Origin: Nymphaea colorata
Lineage: Eukaryota > Streptophyta > Magnoliopsida > Nymphaeales > Nymphaeaceae
Direction of reading: 5' to 3'
Length of the DNA stretch: 64,000 nucleotides
Assembly: GCF_008831285.2 (NCBI RefSeq)
Contig: NC_045139.1
Location: 126,501-190,500 of the forward strand
The notes below the pieces were generated by a model. It was not told where the DNA came from. It saw only the letters and a list, made by a program, of their open reading frames with translations, and searched no databases. Each line of letters starts with the position of its first letter. Positions within the stretch are counted from its first letter, which is position 1. Positions 35,881 through 48,565 of this stretch are shown here, one piece after another. The translations under genes and the position numbers were made by a program.

Positions 35881-38800
35881 TCATTTTCGACGAACAGGAA
35901 TGCACTCATCTAGGAAGCCCTGAAGTTGGGCAGCGTAGATGGCGGGGAAGGTCCTAAAATGGTCCACGTGAGGAGACGTTTTGAAGTCATGAGACATCAC
36001 CGTCCTCCCAGTTGCCTTCTGCATGGCCATAAAACGCTCGATGGACTGCCAAGGGACAACTCTGTCACCGCCGCTGTACAAGTATAGCTGTGGACAAGCT
36101 GGTTGGTTGTGTGAGAGAGTGGAAATAATCCTATCCAACTTCCTGTCACAAGGGGTAAAAGGAAAAAAAAAAGGACAGAACAAGATCAATTACATATTAT
36201 ATTTGCATGATTAAGGTTTTTTTTTTCTCATGCAACTGAAGTATTTGTATTGTTTTTAAAAGTTTTTTAACCGCACAAAGTTAGGTTGAGGCTAACCATC
36301 TTTACACAATAGAAAGTTAAGAACAATGACAAAATAATTAGAAAAATAAGCAGCAGAACAATTCAGTAAATTTAAGGAGGTCTATTCCTATCTAGAAAGT
36401 CCATGGTTGTTATCTCAAGGGACAAAACAGTTAAACGATACATCTGGCTAACATGAAGAACAGCATATCAACTTACTCTTTTACAGCAGGTAACTTCAAG
36501 AAAACCGAGAAAAACTTCTCAAGCGCTGCCAAAAGCACAATCTCAGCAATTGAAGTCCCACTTTCTTGCAACTTAGCTGCATCTTGAACTGACGTGTCTT
36601 CTGAACCGTACTTAGGCATGCTTGTCAAGCTGTTCCGCTTTTTCAACATTGCAGCAGAAAATCCAGATGCCCAGACCTGGAAAGTTAAATAAGGATGAGA
36701 CAGCCAGACGTCATATGCAACACCGAACACCAAAATATAGCAGTGAAAACTTTCATGCTGTTAGTGGGCAGGCTATGGAAACCATGAAAAATTCAAAGTG
36801 AACAACGATAGACTAGAAATTGGCAGTACCAACAAACCAGAAGGGTATCCGCTTCTGGTTTTGTCGAGCCACTTCTACTGGAGGGCCAGATCATGAAACA
36901 AAATTGGGATAAAATAAAACCTGATAAAATCAAACATCTTGCTAAAATCTGCAAAAATCATTTTCATATCCATCGGGCTATCCGTAAGTGAAGCTTATAT
37001 AAAACAAAAAAAATCTAAAAACTCAGGCTTCAGTACATTAATATAGCATGAGTGATTAAAATGTGAAACCAACTTAGTACATGGCCCCCAACAACCACAT
37101 GAGGTTTTCAATTCCCTTGTTCTCTTAGATTCGCATAAAGGCTTTTCATTTCCTTGTTTAATAAAACATTCTAATAAAACATTCTAACAAAAAAGACAAA
37201 ACGAAAAACAAACTTTTCCAAGTGTTTCATTGGGTTTATTTAATATACGTTCACGATTAAAATCAAAACTAATGCGAACTTACGCTTTTTTAGATAAATG
37301 AAGTTTAAAAAGTAGATAAAAAACTTATTTCTCTCTGGAATTCATACCACTGGGTTTAGTTCTGGTTCTGGTCCAGAGTCAACAACACATCCTTTTATCT
37401 TCTCGGTCAGGTTACCCTTGGACTGAAGGTTCTCCAATATGACACCATAACTACAGAAAGACAAAATGTTTCTTACATACTGTATATGTAAATGCTATGG
37501 AATGTTCGCAAACAAAATCAATATTGCCACTTATGGAATTTAGCGATAACCATGCTCTACTTCAACAAGCAAAAATAAACATAGGATTTAAGTTCGTAGT
37601 CGGCAAAGCAACACAGACAAAGCAAGACAGAGAAATTAAATGGACAAAAGGCGCTTAATGAAAGACAAGAATTACATTACCAATGAAAAGCATGAAACGG
37701 GTGTCATAGCAGTGTTGCACATTCTTTCTGATAGGGTTATCACAATGCATGCGATCCATATGTGGTCTCTCAGTTATTATTCGTCAAGGTCATACATTCC
37801 AAGAATGATAATTCAAAAGGATCGGTTTTTTCTCATATTTAGCATTTTGTGGAAATATAAAGAAATTACTAAATTAGATATTCCACTCAACTCTCAATTA
37901 ATGTCCGTTTCTAACTTAACTGAAGAAGCATCAAACTTTATTCTCATATATAGAAAGATTAAGAACATTTAAGACAACAAGAGGCACATCTCAATGCATT
38001 GTTTCCCAAAACTGCAAATGAGAGGTATTTTAGTTCCACCTGGCAGGTTCTCACTCTAATTATCACCATGAAAGTCATTAAACCAATAAGAGCTCCACAG
38101 AGTAACCCTCAAGCCCCCAAACATAACAAGGAAAAAATACTAAAGCAAGTGAGAACATACACTTATTTTGGACTTGAAAGGCCCTGATAATGCCATTGTT
38201 TAAGAAAGCCTAGGCCCTAGAAATGAGCAGCAAAACATTGTCACTGCATTAGCTGCCTAGTATTTTAAACTCCTACAGAAAGTATAAATTATGCTTATTC
38301 ACAGGATCGGGCAGAAGTATGTAAGGCAACAGACTTTGTCCACTCGAGAATTATTCTTCCTTGGGAAAATTGAAGTGTCAAGCATAAAAGCGAATTTTTT
38401 AATTGGTCAGTAACCTCTGCTTAAGATATTTTTTCTTCATCTTTGCAGCATAATACACAAACAAGATTATACTGATGCAAGTTAGCCTTCAGAACCGTTT
38501 GATTCTTCCCTAGTTTAGCTGCGTATGTTTGTCTTTTGAATTACTTGGTCCATCCTCGCTCTACCAAACATGGACAAAGATTTATAGCATCCTACAGCAG
38601 AAACATAGAAAAATGCATCAAATCAAAATACCATTTGTATCACCACTTACTAGCTCTACTAACAGCTCATTCTTGGTGATTGTGTTCATTTTAAAAGGAA
38701 CAGCGGCACATAGAAAGTGAACAACTGCTACGATTTCAAAAATCATACCTACAGAAATTTAACGAGCAATATGTGGATGATCAATGTACCGATGAATTTG

Positions 38801-40316
38801 GGAATACTACATAGTAAATCTTTTGTTGATCATAATGACAGTCACAGATAATCTGACTACACGAAAATTCCGTGCCTATTCTTCAGAAGTAGGTAGACTT
38901 GACGGCTCTTACGCACCTATAGCGCCAAAATCTGTACAGAGGAACTTCTACAGTTCTACTGTCGTACGTGTCACCAGAAGCCTTCTTTTTAATGCTTGCA
39001 AGAGCACGATGACGACCACCGCGAACACACTTTCCTACACTCCCCTTGCGTACAGATGCTTAAAAGTGAAATACGCCGTCTGAAGTCACAACTAGAAACA
39101 CTTCGACAGTGTATTTGGTCATCATATCTGTCTGTCTCACATCAGTTAAATCCTTTATTTTTGTATTTTGTTCCTCATGTCACTTTTTCTACTCACATTT
39201 TTTGATAATAAAGGTTTGGAAGGCTTAACCTCTCAGCAATGTTGAATCGCAAAAAGATTTGATTCTTTAGCATTAGAAAAATCCACCGATGTAATCCTGC
39301 ATCTCCAAAGACCACGTTCTGAGTAATAATATCAACGAGTAATGATCAAGCAGCGCATATTACAATGCCAGCAACGACGACAAAATCATCCACGCCATAA
39401 CTGTCAAAAAATCTCACGTGCAGCAGTAGAATCAGACAACGCTGTAATCACGCTATGTTCTTTTCCTCAATAAATATCAAGCATCTATAACGTGCTTATG
39501 CTCCAATAGTTTGCAGACAAGAAAGAAAAGCCAACTGGACACGTACCTGAACCACCCTGTGTTGCTGAAGGTATGAACCAGTAATCCCCTTTCCTTCCCA
39601 TCCTCTGCCCTTTCAGTCAACCAAGCTACCAGTTCGTCAGCTAACATCGACAACCGCTGCTCAATCCTCTCACCAATATCGAAGCCTAACAAATCTTTGA
39701 GAGGAACGACGAAAGTGATCGGCTGGATTCCCCGGGAAGCATACCACTCTGCGTACCTCTTCAAATGTTTTCGCTCAGCGCCCAGCCATCCGAGCAACAC
39801 CACCGCGAGGTCAAGCGGCCGATCCGAGCGTTTAATCTCAAACTCCCGATGCCAAACATGGTACCTCTTATCGATACCGGATTCAGAGGAGTTCGTAGCT
39901 CTGCCAAGCTGCCAAGAATGCAAGATGATGGAATTCGACAAGAAGGGGGCTCGATTAGAGATTGGAAACGGCAGGGACGAGCAAGATGCCAAGGATGAAT
40001 TACCAAAGCATCGGTGGCGATTGATGAAATTACGCGGACAAACTATTAGTAAATGAGAATTGGTGCAACACTTGTTGGTGGTGGGGACGGCGAACTCGTC
40101 AGCATTATTTCTCCCAGAATGGACACTCCCGACCCCCCCGGAGTTGATCAATTGGGAAGAAGGAAGCAGCCTAGGGCAAGCGAAAGCGCTGCTCCTCTCT
40201 GAAGAATGTAGACAGAGAAGATTCCTGCTGGTGCGGTTGGTAGAAAGAAAGAGGTGAGATCCCGAGGAAGATGAAGAGGCAATTCTCAGGACGGCGATCC
40301 TTGTAGGGGCATCCAT
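35881..40316 (-). CDS. TMEM53/DUF829-family alpha/beta-hydrolase-fold protein
   Basis: Minus-strand exons in transcript order are 40316-39547, 37450-37348, 36676-36477 and 36142-35881, giving 444 aa. The family has an alpha/beta-hydrolase fold related to TMEM53; the plant substrates are unknown. Motifs in order: [38 protein letters not shown] (the position of the nucleophile elbow, with Ser in HTFSNTG), [10 protein letters not shown] (acid), [11 protein letters not shown], then [12 protein letters not shown] and HVDHF (catalytic His region). The first 60 residues are Ser/Arg-rich and could be an organelle targeting peptide. The start ATG at 40316 is chosen because the longer reading frame upstream crosses the promoter and has no similarity. 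The exon 2 donor could also lie three bases earlier. It is head-to-head with reductase gene A. Confidence 0.88.
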
Positions 40317-40764
40317 GGCCTTTGCGTGTGCGCCTCCGTGATGGAGAGAGAGAGAGAGGTGAGTCTGATCTGTACAGAACAGAGACGTTCGATCTCTCCT
40401 TTTTTCCGCGGGAAAGGGGAAAGGCGGGGTTGTTTGTTTGTCCGCGGACGAGTCGCACCTGGAAAAATGGAGGGGGTACGGGGTACGGGTACGGTAAGTG
40501 GGTGCGGCAAAACAAAGGATACGGGTAAGACGGATACGAGTGTGGGTAAAAACTGAAGGGTACGTTTGCCGGCGCAGCGTGCACGAGCCTCTTTCCAACG
40601 CGGACTTATGAGACGTACTTATTCGATTCCCCTTATCCGTGGACCGTGGGGGTGAGAGAGCCACGGTTTTAGTCGTCCACCCCGTTGCTCACCGTCTCCC
40701 GTGTCTCCCCGGAGGGTTGGAAAGGAAGCTGGTCCAACACAAAGCAGGTGGAAATTTTGGGACA
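40317..40764. promoter_or_regulatory. bidirectional promoter between TMEM53-like gene and PCBER-like gene A
   Basis: Only 448 bases separate the two divergent start codons. 40470-40560 is a G-rich stretch with many variants of GGGTACGG/TACGGGTA. The same divergent layout, with expanded GTGCGGGTGCGGG-type repeats, recurs in the decayed duplicate at about 51.7-52.1 kb. Confidence 0.6.
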
Positions 40765-43700
40765 ATGGAGAGCAAGAGCCGAGTGCTGATAGTCGGAGTA
40801 ACAGGAAGGCTCGGACGCCATCTCGCCGAGGCAAGCCTATCTTCAGGTCACCCCACTTATGCTCTCGTCAGGGCAACGACGCTCACCTCCTCCCCTGAAA
40901 AGTCACAACTCCTTCAATCCTTGGTTTCTTCAGGGCTCCAACTAGTGCAGGTACTTCTTTAAATCAATCCTACGCAGCAGTCCAGAGGAAACTGTTCAGA
41001 GAACAGAAAAGGCAACCCACCCACGGAAAAGCCATGTTTTCTCCATATGTTAATGCTGAAACATCGAGCTCAATCCACCTTCCACTCATTTGGCTGGGGC
41101 TGTCATCTGCAGGGTTCGCTGGAAGACTACCCAGTTGTTGTAGAAACGATCAAGCAAGTCGATGTGGTCATATCTGCCTTAGGTTCCTTTCAGATCATGG
41201 ATCAGAAGAACATTATTAGAGCTATCAAGGAAGCTGGATGTGTCAAGGTATCCTGACTTGCGCCAACAAAATCTCTTTCCCTTTCCCTGTTCGGATGAAC
41301 CGTACTGTAGACATGAAAGAGTAAGAACTCAACAGGACCTGACCCTCCTTGTATGGATTTGAGGTCCTGTTGAGTTCTTACTCTTCGACCAAGACCTTGA
41401 CCCACATTAGTTTCATGGAAGTTTTGGCTGAAAATTAGGAAAAAAGCTTTGTTACCGTTTGATGTAATAGACGCGAATTATCTCATCGTTTTTTTCTCTC
41501 CCTTCTTCTCCTTATGGAGGATAAGGAGTGTGTTTGCCACCTGATACTATGTGTATAGATATAGGAAGAACTTATAAGAATGGTACGCTGGAGAATAATC
41601 AAATGCTGATATGCTTTATGGGTGCAGAGATTCATCCCATCTGAATTTGGTTCCGACCCTGAGAAAATTCGCTTGCCGGATCCTTCCTATACTTTTCATG
41701 CCAAGAAATCTGAGATTCGTCGAATCATAAGAGAGGAAGGCATCCCTTTTACATTCATTTCCTGCAATTATTTTGCTACCTTTTTGCTTCCGTCACTCGT
41801 GCAACCAGGTCTAAAGTGCCCTCCAAGGGATAAAGTCTTTATTTATGGAGATGGAAACACTAAAGGTCCGTTCAATTGGTTTAATCTTTCTCCTTTTCTG
41901 AATCTGCAGCTTTTATACGCAAAAAAACTTGAAAAGTTCGTCTTTTTTGTGCGAGATTCTCAAGTATAAATTTCTCTCATGTCAATTGCCAGATAAATTG
42001 TTCCATTGAAGGATGGGCTGGAAAAGCTCAACTATTGAAATATTTTTTGAAGTTGCTATTTCGTAAAACTTGCAATTTAGTGGTAACTCGTAGACTGAAT
42101 TGCTTCATGTTGCTGATGATTGTAGGAACGTGGCATTTGGGCTTAATTTAAATAACTATGCACCTCGTTTTTTTGTTTTTTCTAATTGCCAATGATTCTA
42201 CCAGTTGTTCATTGCCTACTCGGGTTGTATTTCATTTGCCTGAGATGTCGTCTGATATGATTGTAAAGATATTAGAACTAATTTGGAGCTAATTATGTCA
42301 AGGAGGCAGGTGAATTTTACCTTCTTTTCTTAGGAAGGTATTTTAGTTGTTCCAGTCCGGTACGTGCTTATTTCACACAACACGTACATCTTTCATGTAT
42401 TTTTGAAATGGTTAAGGTTCGTAAGACTGCATTAAACTAAGATGATTTAGATAGTTGTTGTCTTATAAAGATCAAGTTCTTCCTTATAGTTATGGACAAT
42501 TTCATTTCATCTTTTCCTCTTGCGTTTCTTCACTCACCTGTACCATCCAATTGAGTGATGTAGATCGTCCATTCAACACTGTTTACATCATTTACATAGG
42601 ATGTAATAATGTCAAATATAATTCTATTCTCAGATTAGATAAGCAGTTCAAGCAAGTAGATATTCAGCTACAAATTTTAGCTTTATCTATCCCAGAACCA
42701 TTGTGATTCAGAAAGTTTTAGTGAGAAAATTTCCAGTTTTCATATGTCAGCATTGGGGGGGAGCTGATACTTTTCCTTCCTTCACATCTTCATTCCCATC
42801 TTGATGATAGCATCTCATGAAGGCTAAATGTTTATGTTTCCTTTAGTTTGTGAATGCAAGTAATGGTCTTATCGGAGTCACAAATGCATAACTTATTAAA
42901 CCATCATTTGTGCATTTATTAGTTTGTTGATCCATGTTACACATGGTAGGTTAGTGCTTCTTAGTCTCCGTTGATATTTCTTCTATGGTGACATAGCTCC
43001 ATTGTGGATTTAATGTAGCAGTGAACTGTCAGTGCTCCTGACTTAGCATAACCTTGAATGCATACTGAAAAGACTCTGGCTCCAGTATCTCATTCTATTT
43101 TTGGAAAGAGAACATGTATCAATAACCAATGAAATTGGGAATTGTGAGAAATGGAAGGAGCCTCCTGATCGAAGTTTCAAGGAGGAAAAAGGCCAAACTT
43201 GTTGTTTACAACCTCTTGCAACAATTGTAGTTTCAATATTTCTTGACTTTCCTTGCACCTTGTGCACTCATCATGCATAAGTGAATTTGTTAGGAAGGAA
43301 AAATTAATTTGCATCACTTTGTTCATGCCTAGAAAATGCTAACATATTCTGTCATATTGATATTCCACAGAATTATTGATGGCCATCAACCCATCACATG
43401 ATAGTTACATTGTTAGACTGTTAGTAACTATGAGTGTCTGAAAATAAAATTTCCTCTCCCTGATCCTTTGTTTTTGGGCACTGTAACTATTTGAGGTACA
43501 AATCTTGTTGCCACAAGGATCATGCCATAAAAGTGGTGCATCTGGAAGCAGAGGTGCTGGCATGTAATTCTAGAAATGTTTACAGTTCTCATTAGTCCAG
43601 CTTGTTATGATCTTCTGTAACTTTATGTATATGTTTTGACCATAGTCACAAAAAAAATTCTCGCATTTTAAATGGTGAGGTTTTTTTCAGCGAGTTTGAA

Positions 43701-45364
43701 AAAAAAAAAAAAGGGAAAAATATGGTAAATTTTTTAAAAATAAAAAAATAAAAATGATCGAAAATAAAATAAGTGAGAAACTAATAGCACAAACAACAAA
43801 AAATAAGTGGATTTGCAACAAATAAAAATTAGAAAATGAAAAAAATCAGTTTTCCATTGAAAAATGAAAAAAAAAAGGATAAAACCCGACTTTTTTCGTT
43901 TTTTTGTCTTTTAAAACAACAATTTTTTTTAAGGTTTAAATGGTTAATTTATTTATCGCATTTTTTTCTTTTTTTTAAAAAAAAAAACCGCGTTTTTTAT
44001 GACTATGATTTTGACAAAGAATCTCAATGCAGCCATCTTTGTTAAGGAGGAGGATGTTGCAGCCTTCACCATAAAAGCAATGGATGATACGAGGACATTG
44101 AATAAGACAGTTTACTTGAGGCCTCCAGGAAATATTCAGTCATTTAATGAGATCGTACAGTTGTGGGAAGTAAAGATTGGGAAAACCCTGGAGAAGATAT
44201 ATGTGCCAGAAGAGCAGGTTCTCAAGATAATTGAAGGTACATCATATGCATAGCATCAATATCCAGCTTTTACCATAACTGCTTGTGCTAATGGCTTTAC
44301 AACTGAAAATACTAAATGGTGGTTTCTTGAACTTGAACTGGAGTTTCTCTTCTCTGAGTAAGCCACTCTGTGGGCGCCCATAAATGCAAGCAGGGAAGAA
44401 AGTTGTAGTTTGAGGCGGCTCATCCTCATCACAAGCTATAAGTGAATCTAGTATTAGTTCTGTACTTTAGATACCTTAAGCTTGAAGTGCCCACTAAACG
44501 TGGGGTTCGTACTTGAGCTTTGGGAGATGAGGCAAGTATATGTTTGTTACAGGTCATTCACTTCATCATGCAGATTGAACATAATATGGTACAAGAAAAT
44601 GATTAAACCAGAAAACTTGTATTTTTTTTATCAATAGCAGTACGGCCATTTCTTGGATGCTCGTAACTAATGTTTAATTGCATTTCAGATATCTTTTTCT
44701 TTAGAGAGGTTTACCTGGGCTAAGCAGGCCCCTACCTATAAGAAATGAACGAGTAAACCTATATCATAAGATCAGTCCATATACAGCTTCCAAGTTCCAA
44801 TCTGGATGTTTTGTCCTCCCTGATCCAATCCTGTTGGTCAAGACCATGCTAGCTAGCATGGGGCGCTATACAATTTTCCGCATTGTAATTATATATTTAT
44901 AGCACAACTGTTGATGTTGATTTAAGATATCCTTGTTCTGCACTGGGAATAATCTACAATTTATCCTTTATTAGGCTTCTAGTGAAATGCATGATCTTTC
45001 CTTATTGTACGTTCTTTTTTCCATGAGAGAGGGGAAAAGTTATTGTCAGATGCATCTCTGTGTTTACGTTATTTTCTCCTTAACAAAAGAACCTCCATGT
45101 GCATTTAAATGTGTTCTCCGATCGCCTATTCTTCATTCATCACTTAGATTGTGTCTCCGTTTCTTTAGTCTTACCATCAGCCAAAGTTGCTTTGTTGCAG
45201 AGAATTCTTATCCAAGCAACTTCGAGATGGTGTTCATATATTCAGCATTTATAAAGGGCGACCACATTTACTTCAGTATCAAGGATTCAGGCGTGGAGGC
45301 AACTGAACTGTATCCTGATCACAAGTATACGACAATCAGCGAGTATCTCGATACCCTTCTGTGA
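40765..45364 (+). CDS. PCBER: PCBER-like NADPH reductase, gene A (isoflavone reductase-like SDR family)
   Basis: Exons 40765-40950, 41113-41247, 41628-41865, 44033-44236 and 45201-45364 encode 308 aa, the standard phenylcoumaran benzylic ether reductase length. Such enzymes reduce the benzylic ether of 8-5' neolignans with NADPH in the cytosol. The Rossmann motif GVTGRLG is at residues 11-17. RFIPSEFG is present, and Lys134, the catalytic lysine position, lies in AKKSEIRR. VKEEDVAAFTIKA and a C-terminus with FIKGD, YPDHKYTTI and YLDTLL follow. Intron 3 is long (2167 bases) and intron 4 is 964. The substrate loop (SCNYFATFLLPS) differs from genes B and C, so the substrate may differ. Relatives in the superfamily (isoflavone, pinoresinol-lariciresinol and leucoanthocyanidin reductases, eugenol synthase) are alternatives. 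Confidence 0.88.
41317..41385. repeat. perfect 24-bp inverted repeat in gene A intron 2
   Basis: Arms 41317-41340 and 41362-41385 are exactly complementary over 24 bases around a 21-base loop. In the pre-mRNA it would form a perfect stem. No match to a known miRNA is claimed. Confidence 0.92.
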
Positions 45365-45423
45365 CATGGCCGTAATATGTTTTCAGAGAGATTGGTTTCC
45401 TAAAGCTTTTAGGAGAAGAAGCC

Positions 45424-45429
45424 AATAAA
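45424..45429 (+). terminator. candidate poly(A) signal of gene A
   Basis: AATAAA lies 60 bases after the stop. The same AATAAAATTCTG word follows the orphan exon at 59630. Confidence 0.5.
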
Positions 45430-45820
45430 ATTCTGCCGTTACTGAACTTTCCTGTCATTATGGTTGTGTGCATCAATTGGTTGTGGTACCTGCTGCAGGA
45501 GAGAGAAGCAGTTTTTCTATATGTTTCCCTTTTCAATGTTTTGAACTTCAAACGCAAATCCCTATAAACCATTATTCTGTTGCATTTGGGAACAATTGTG
45601 TTGCATATCTTTTTCCCCTGGACCGACAGAACTGTGACAATCCATATGATGATGCAGGGCATGTGTGCAACTGTTGGACAATCCCCTGGACCGACCCTGA
45701 CGTCCCGGTATTCCTCACTCTACGTTGAATATGATTAACGAATATCATGTGCTTGTATAACCCTGACTCTGAATGATGGTGCAAACATACTTCTTGAAAG
45801 CAGCTAGAACTGCTATAAAA

Positions 45821-45998
45821 AAGCTTGATTTTTTCATTAAACAGATGCAGAAGTGCCATTTACTAATTGAAACATCCCCAGAATCATGTGATAGAAAGAA
45901 TTCGCATGCAAGCTTGAATTTTTCATTAAACAGATGCAGAAGTACCATTTACTAACTGCAACATCCCAAGAATTATATGAGGCAAAGAGTTTCTGGGT
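45821..45998. repeat. 89-bp tandem duplication between genes A and B
   Basis: The word starting AAGCTTGA, then TTTTTCATTAAACAGATGC, occurs at 45821 and again at 45910, with similar sequence to about 45998 (several mismatches). Confidence 0.8.
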
Positions 45999-45999
45999 G

Positions 46000-46717
46000 T
46001 AACTTTCTGCCAGGCTATTCAGCTGGGAAAGTAAAGAATAGAAGTGGAGCCTTAGCACTTCCCTTTGTGAATCTTTTTATCAGGAAAACAAAGGATCTGG
46101 CACTACTGCAGTATAACAGTGTTTAGCTTTTACTACTGAGAGGAAGCAGCTTTATTTACTGTTCCTGATTGAACGTCTGCACGGCACACTACTGGGATCC
46201 GCGCGCATTCAGCTTATCACAGGGCATTCGTACTTGGGCTGTACCACTGCGACTGGTGGATGAGAATGAATCCATCTACCAAGAGAAGATAGGAATGTAA
46301 GGAATCGGGTAGTTGGTGTAGGACGGTCACGTCCAACACGTGGCCCCTGTTCTTCCTGGCAGTAGGTGACCCAACACCCATAATCGAGTAGTTGTGGTGG
46401 GACGGTCACGAACAAAGAATGGCTCCTTCCTGGTGGTGGTAGATGATGGCCTGATCACCACGCCGTGGAACGCAAAAATGTAGGCAGATGGATCATGGGG
46501 GCCTAGTCTACCGTCCCCTCCACAGCCACTTTAACCCACTCTCTTTCTTTTTTTCTTTTTTTTACCTTGTCAGAGTGCCATAGTCAATCAGCAAGCAACA
46601 GGGGCAGAATGGTCAGAACATTCATAAGCTTCCTGCCACTATCTTTCCCGCTATGTCTCCTCTTCTATAACTAACTGCCAGCTACTGGGCTAGGTCCAAG
46701 AGAGACAGACAGAGAGA
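46000..46717 (+). promoter_or_regulatory. promoter region of gene B
   Basis: This corresponds to 59990-60930 before gene C. A weak TATA-like CTATAACT lies at 46665-46672. I see no consensus AC element (ACCTACC or ACCAACC, either strand). The nearest is ACCAACT on the minus strand near 46315. A poly-T/CT tract lies at 46543-46562. Confidence 0.4.
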
Positions 46718-48461
46718 ATGGAGGGACAGAGCAGGGTTCTGGTGATCGGTGGCACCGGCTACATCGGCAAGTTCATCGTGAAGGCTAGCGCAGCGTCTGG
46801 CCACCCGACGTTCGCACTGGTCAGGGACACTTCTCCCTCCGACCCAGCCAAGTCCCAGCTTCTTCACTCCTTCACCTCCTCTGGCGTCACCCTGCTTCGC
46901 GTACCACCCAATGCCATTCCTCTCTTTCTATCTTTGTCAAAATGTTCAAAACGTTGTGACTCGGTGCACTGAACTTTTCACAGGGCTCTCTGGACGATCA
47001 TCAAAGTTTGGTCCAAGCCATCAAGCAGGTCGATGTTGTCATTTCAGCGGTGGGAAGTGCACAGATCTCACAGCAAGTCAAGATCATTGCTGCTATTAAA
47101 GAAGCTGGTGATGTCAAGGTAAAACTTCGTAACTTCGATTTTTCATGGTACAACATCTTGTTCCTTATTCCGTTTTCCTGCCTTACAAGAGAAAGGGGAA
47201 GGTATTGGTTCACTGAATGATTTTGCAAGGACGACTTTAACATTATTCGAGCAATTAACTCGTCTTAGACTCTAAAGACAAAAGTCGATTTCACTTGTCT
47301 TAGAACTTGGCACACGTTAGCAGTTATCATTCTCGCTGGAAAGATTGTAGATTCCCATTGACATATACATACATACATATCTCCCTTCTCGAAGGTCTTT
47401 GCTTCAAATCATTTATTAATTTTAGATAGCGGTACAACAGCAACTGTGACAAAATGGATGGCCTCTTTTTCCCCTTCCTTGCAGAGGTTCCTTCCTTCGG
47501 AGTTTGGAACCGACGTCGATCGCCAACATGCGGTAGAGCCTGCCCGGAGCATATTCGCTTTAAAAGCGCAGATTCGCCGAGCCATTGAGGCCGAAGGCAT
47601 TCCTCACACTTACGTGTGTTGCGGCTTCTTTGCTGCCTACTTCCTCCCCAGTATGGCGCAGCCAGGATTGACCTCCCCTCCAAGAGACAAGATTGTCATC
47701 CTAGGAGATGGTAACCCCAAGGCCGTGTTCAACAAGGAGGATGACATAGCCACCTACACCATCAAGGCTGTCGATGATCCAAGAACCCTGAACAAGGTGC
47801 TCTACGTGAGGCCACCTGCCAATGCTTGTTCCTTCAATGAGCTGACCTCACTTTGGGAGAAGAAGACTGGCAAGACCCTCGAGAGAACCTACGTTCCGGA
47901 GGACCAAATACTCAAGAACATTGAAGGTGAGAGTCAGGCAGCCCCACTGCAACGGCCCTATATATGCAACCCCCCAACACCAGTCTGCTCTCTGCTACCT
48001 CCTGTCTCTGCATATAGTCAGTCTCCTATTTTGCATGCTTTGCGCTGACCCCTTTGCTCAGTTTTTCGCGAATCCACATTCTTGCATTGCCTAGCTCCTC
48101 ATTCTTGAATTTTTGGACTCTCTTAATTAGCTCTACTGCGTACAATCCGCAAGAGTCACTGTGCTCTTGCGCTCTAAACAAGCGTTGGAGACTTCTCCTC
48201 AACGCTACGTAACGTACCCTTTCTATGGTTAGACTAGACGGAAAACAAAAGTTGGAAATTTCTTCCTAATTACAGAAGGGCCGCGGTTTTGCAGAGTCGC
48301 CGTTCCCGAAGAACGCTATGGTGGCGATCGCGCACTCGGCTTTCGTGAAAGGTGACCAGGCGAATTTTGAGATAGAGGAATCGTTCGGAGTGGAAGCATC
48401 TGAGATGTACCCCGATGTCAAGTACACAACCGTGGAACAGTACCTTGATCAATTTGTTTAA
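46718..48461 (+). CDS. PCBER: PCBER-like NADPH reductase, gene B
   Basis: Exons 46718-46900, 46984-47118, 47485-47926 and 48295-48461 encode 308 aa. The Rossmann motif GGTGYIG is at residues 11-17. Lys133 in FALKAQIRR matches the catalytic lysine. VKGDQANFEIE and YPDVKYTTVEQYL close the protein, as in characterised PCBERs. The third exon is uninterrupted where gene A has its 2.2-kb intron (after GDGNPK), so this lineage has lost that intron or A has gained it. The substrate-loop motif is CCGFFAAYFLPS. It is the direct duplicate of gene C, with identical first 61 residues. An internal tandem repeat duplicates its last codons in the 3' UTR. The start ATG is the first after the predicted promoter and gives the correct family N-terminus. 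Confidence 0.92.
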
Positions 48462-48565
48462 GCTTGTCTTCTTATTTATGGCAAGTTTACACCGATGTCA
48501 AGTACACAACTGTGGAACAGTACCTTGATCAATTTGTTTAAGCTTGTCTTTTTATTTATGGCAAG
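48412..48565 (+). repeat. tandem duplication of gene B's final codons and 3' UTR
   Basis: 74 bases at 48412-48485, covering the last 16 codons, the stop and early 3' UTR, recur at 48492-48565 with two C/T changes. The second copy lies after the stop codon, so the protein is unaffected. Confidence 0.93.

Noticed and set aside
39477-39546. Continuation of the TMEM53 exon 1 frame past FSNTGWF
   Set aside because: The GTACGT donor follows immediately and the next family residues (SYGVILENL) are found in the exon at 37348-37450.
40317-40664. Upstream extension of the TMEM53-like reading frame by about 116 codons
   Set aside because: It crosses the G-rich bidirectional promoter, has low-complexity composition and starts close to gene A. 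The ATG at 40316 gives a normal targeting-peptide-like start, and the pseudogene copy also keeps an ATG there.
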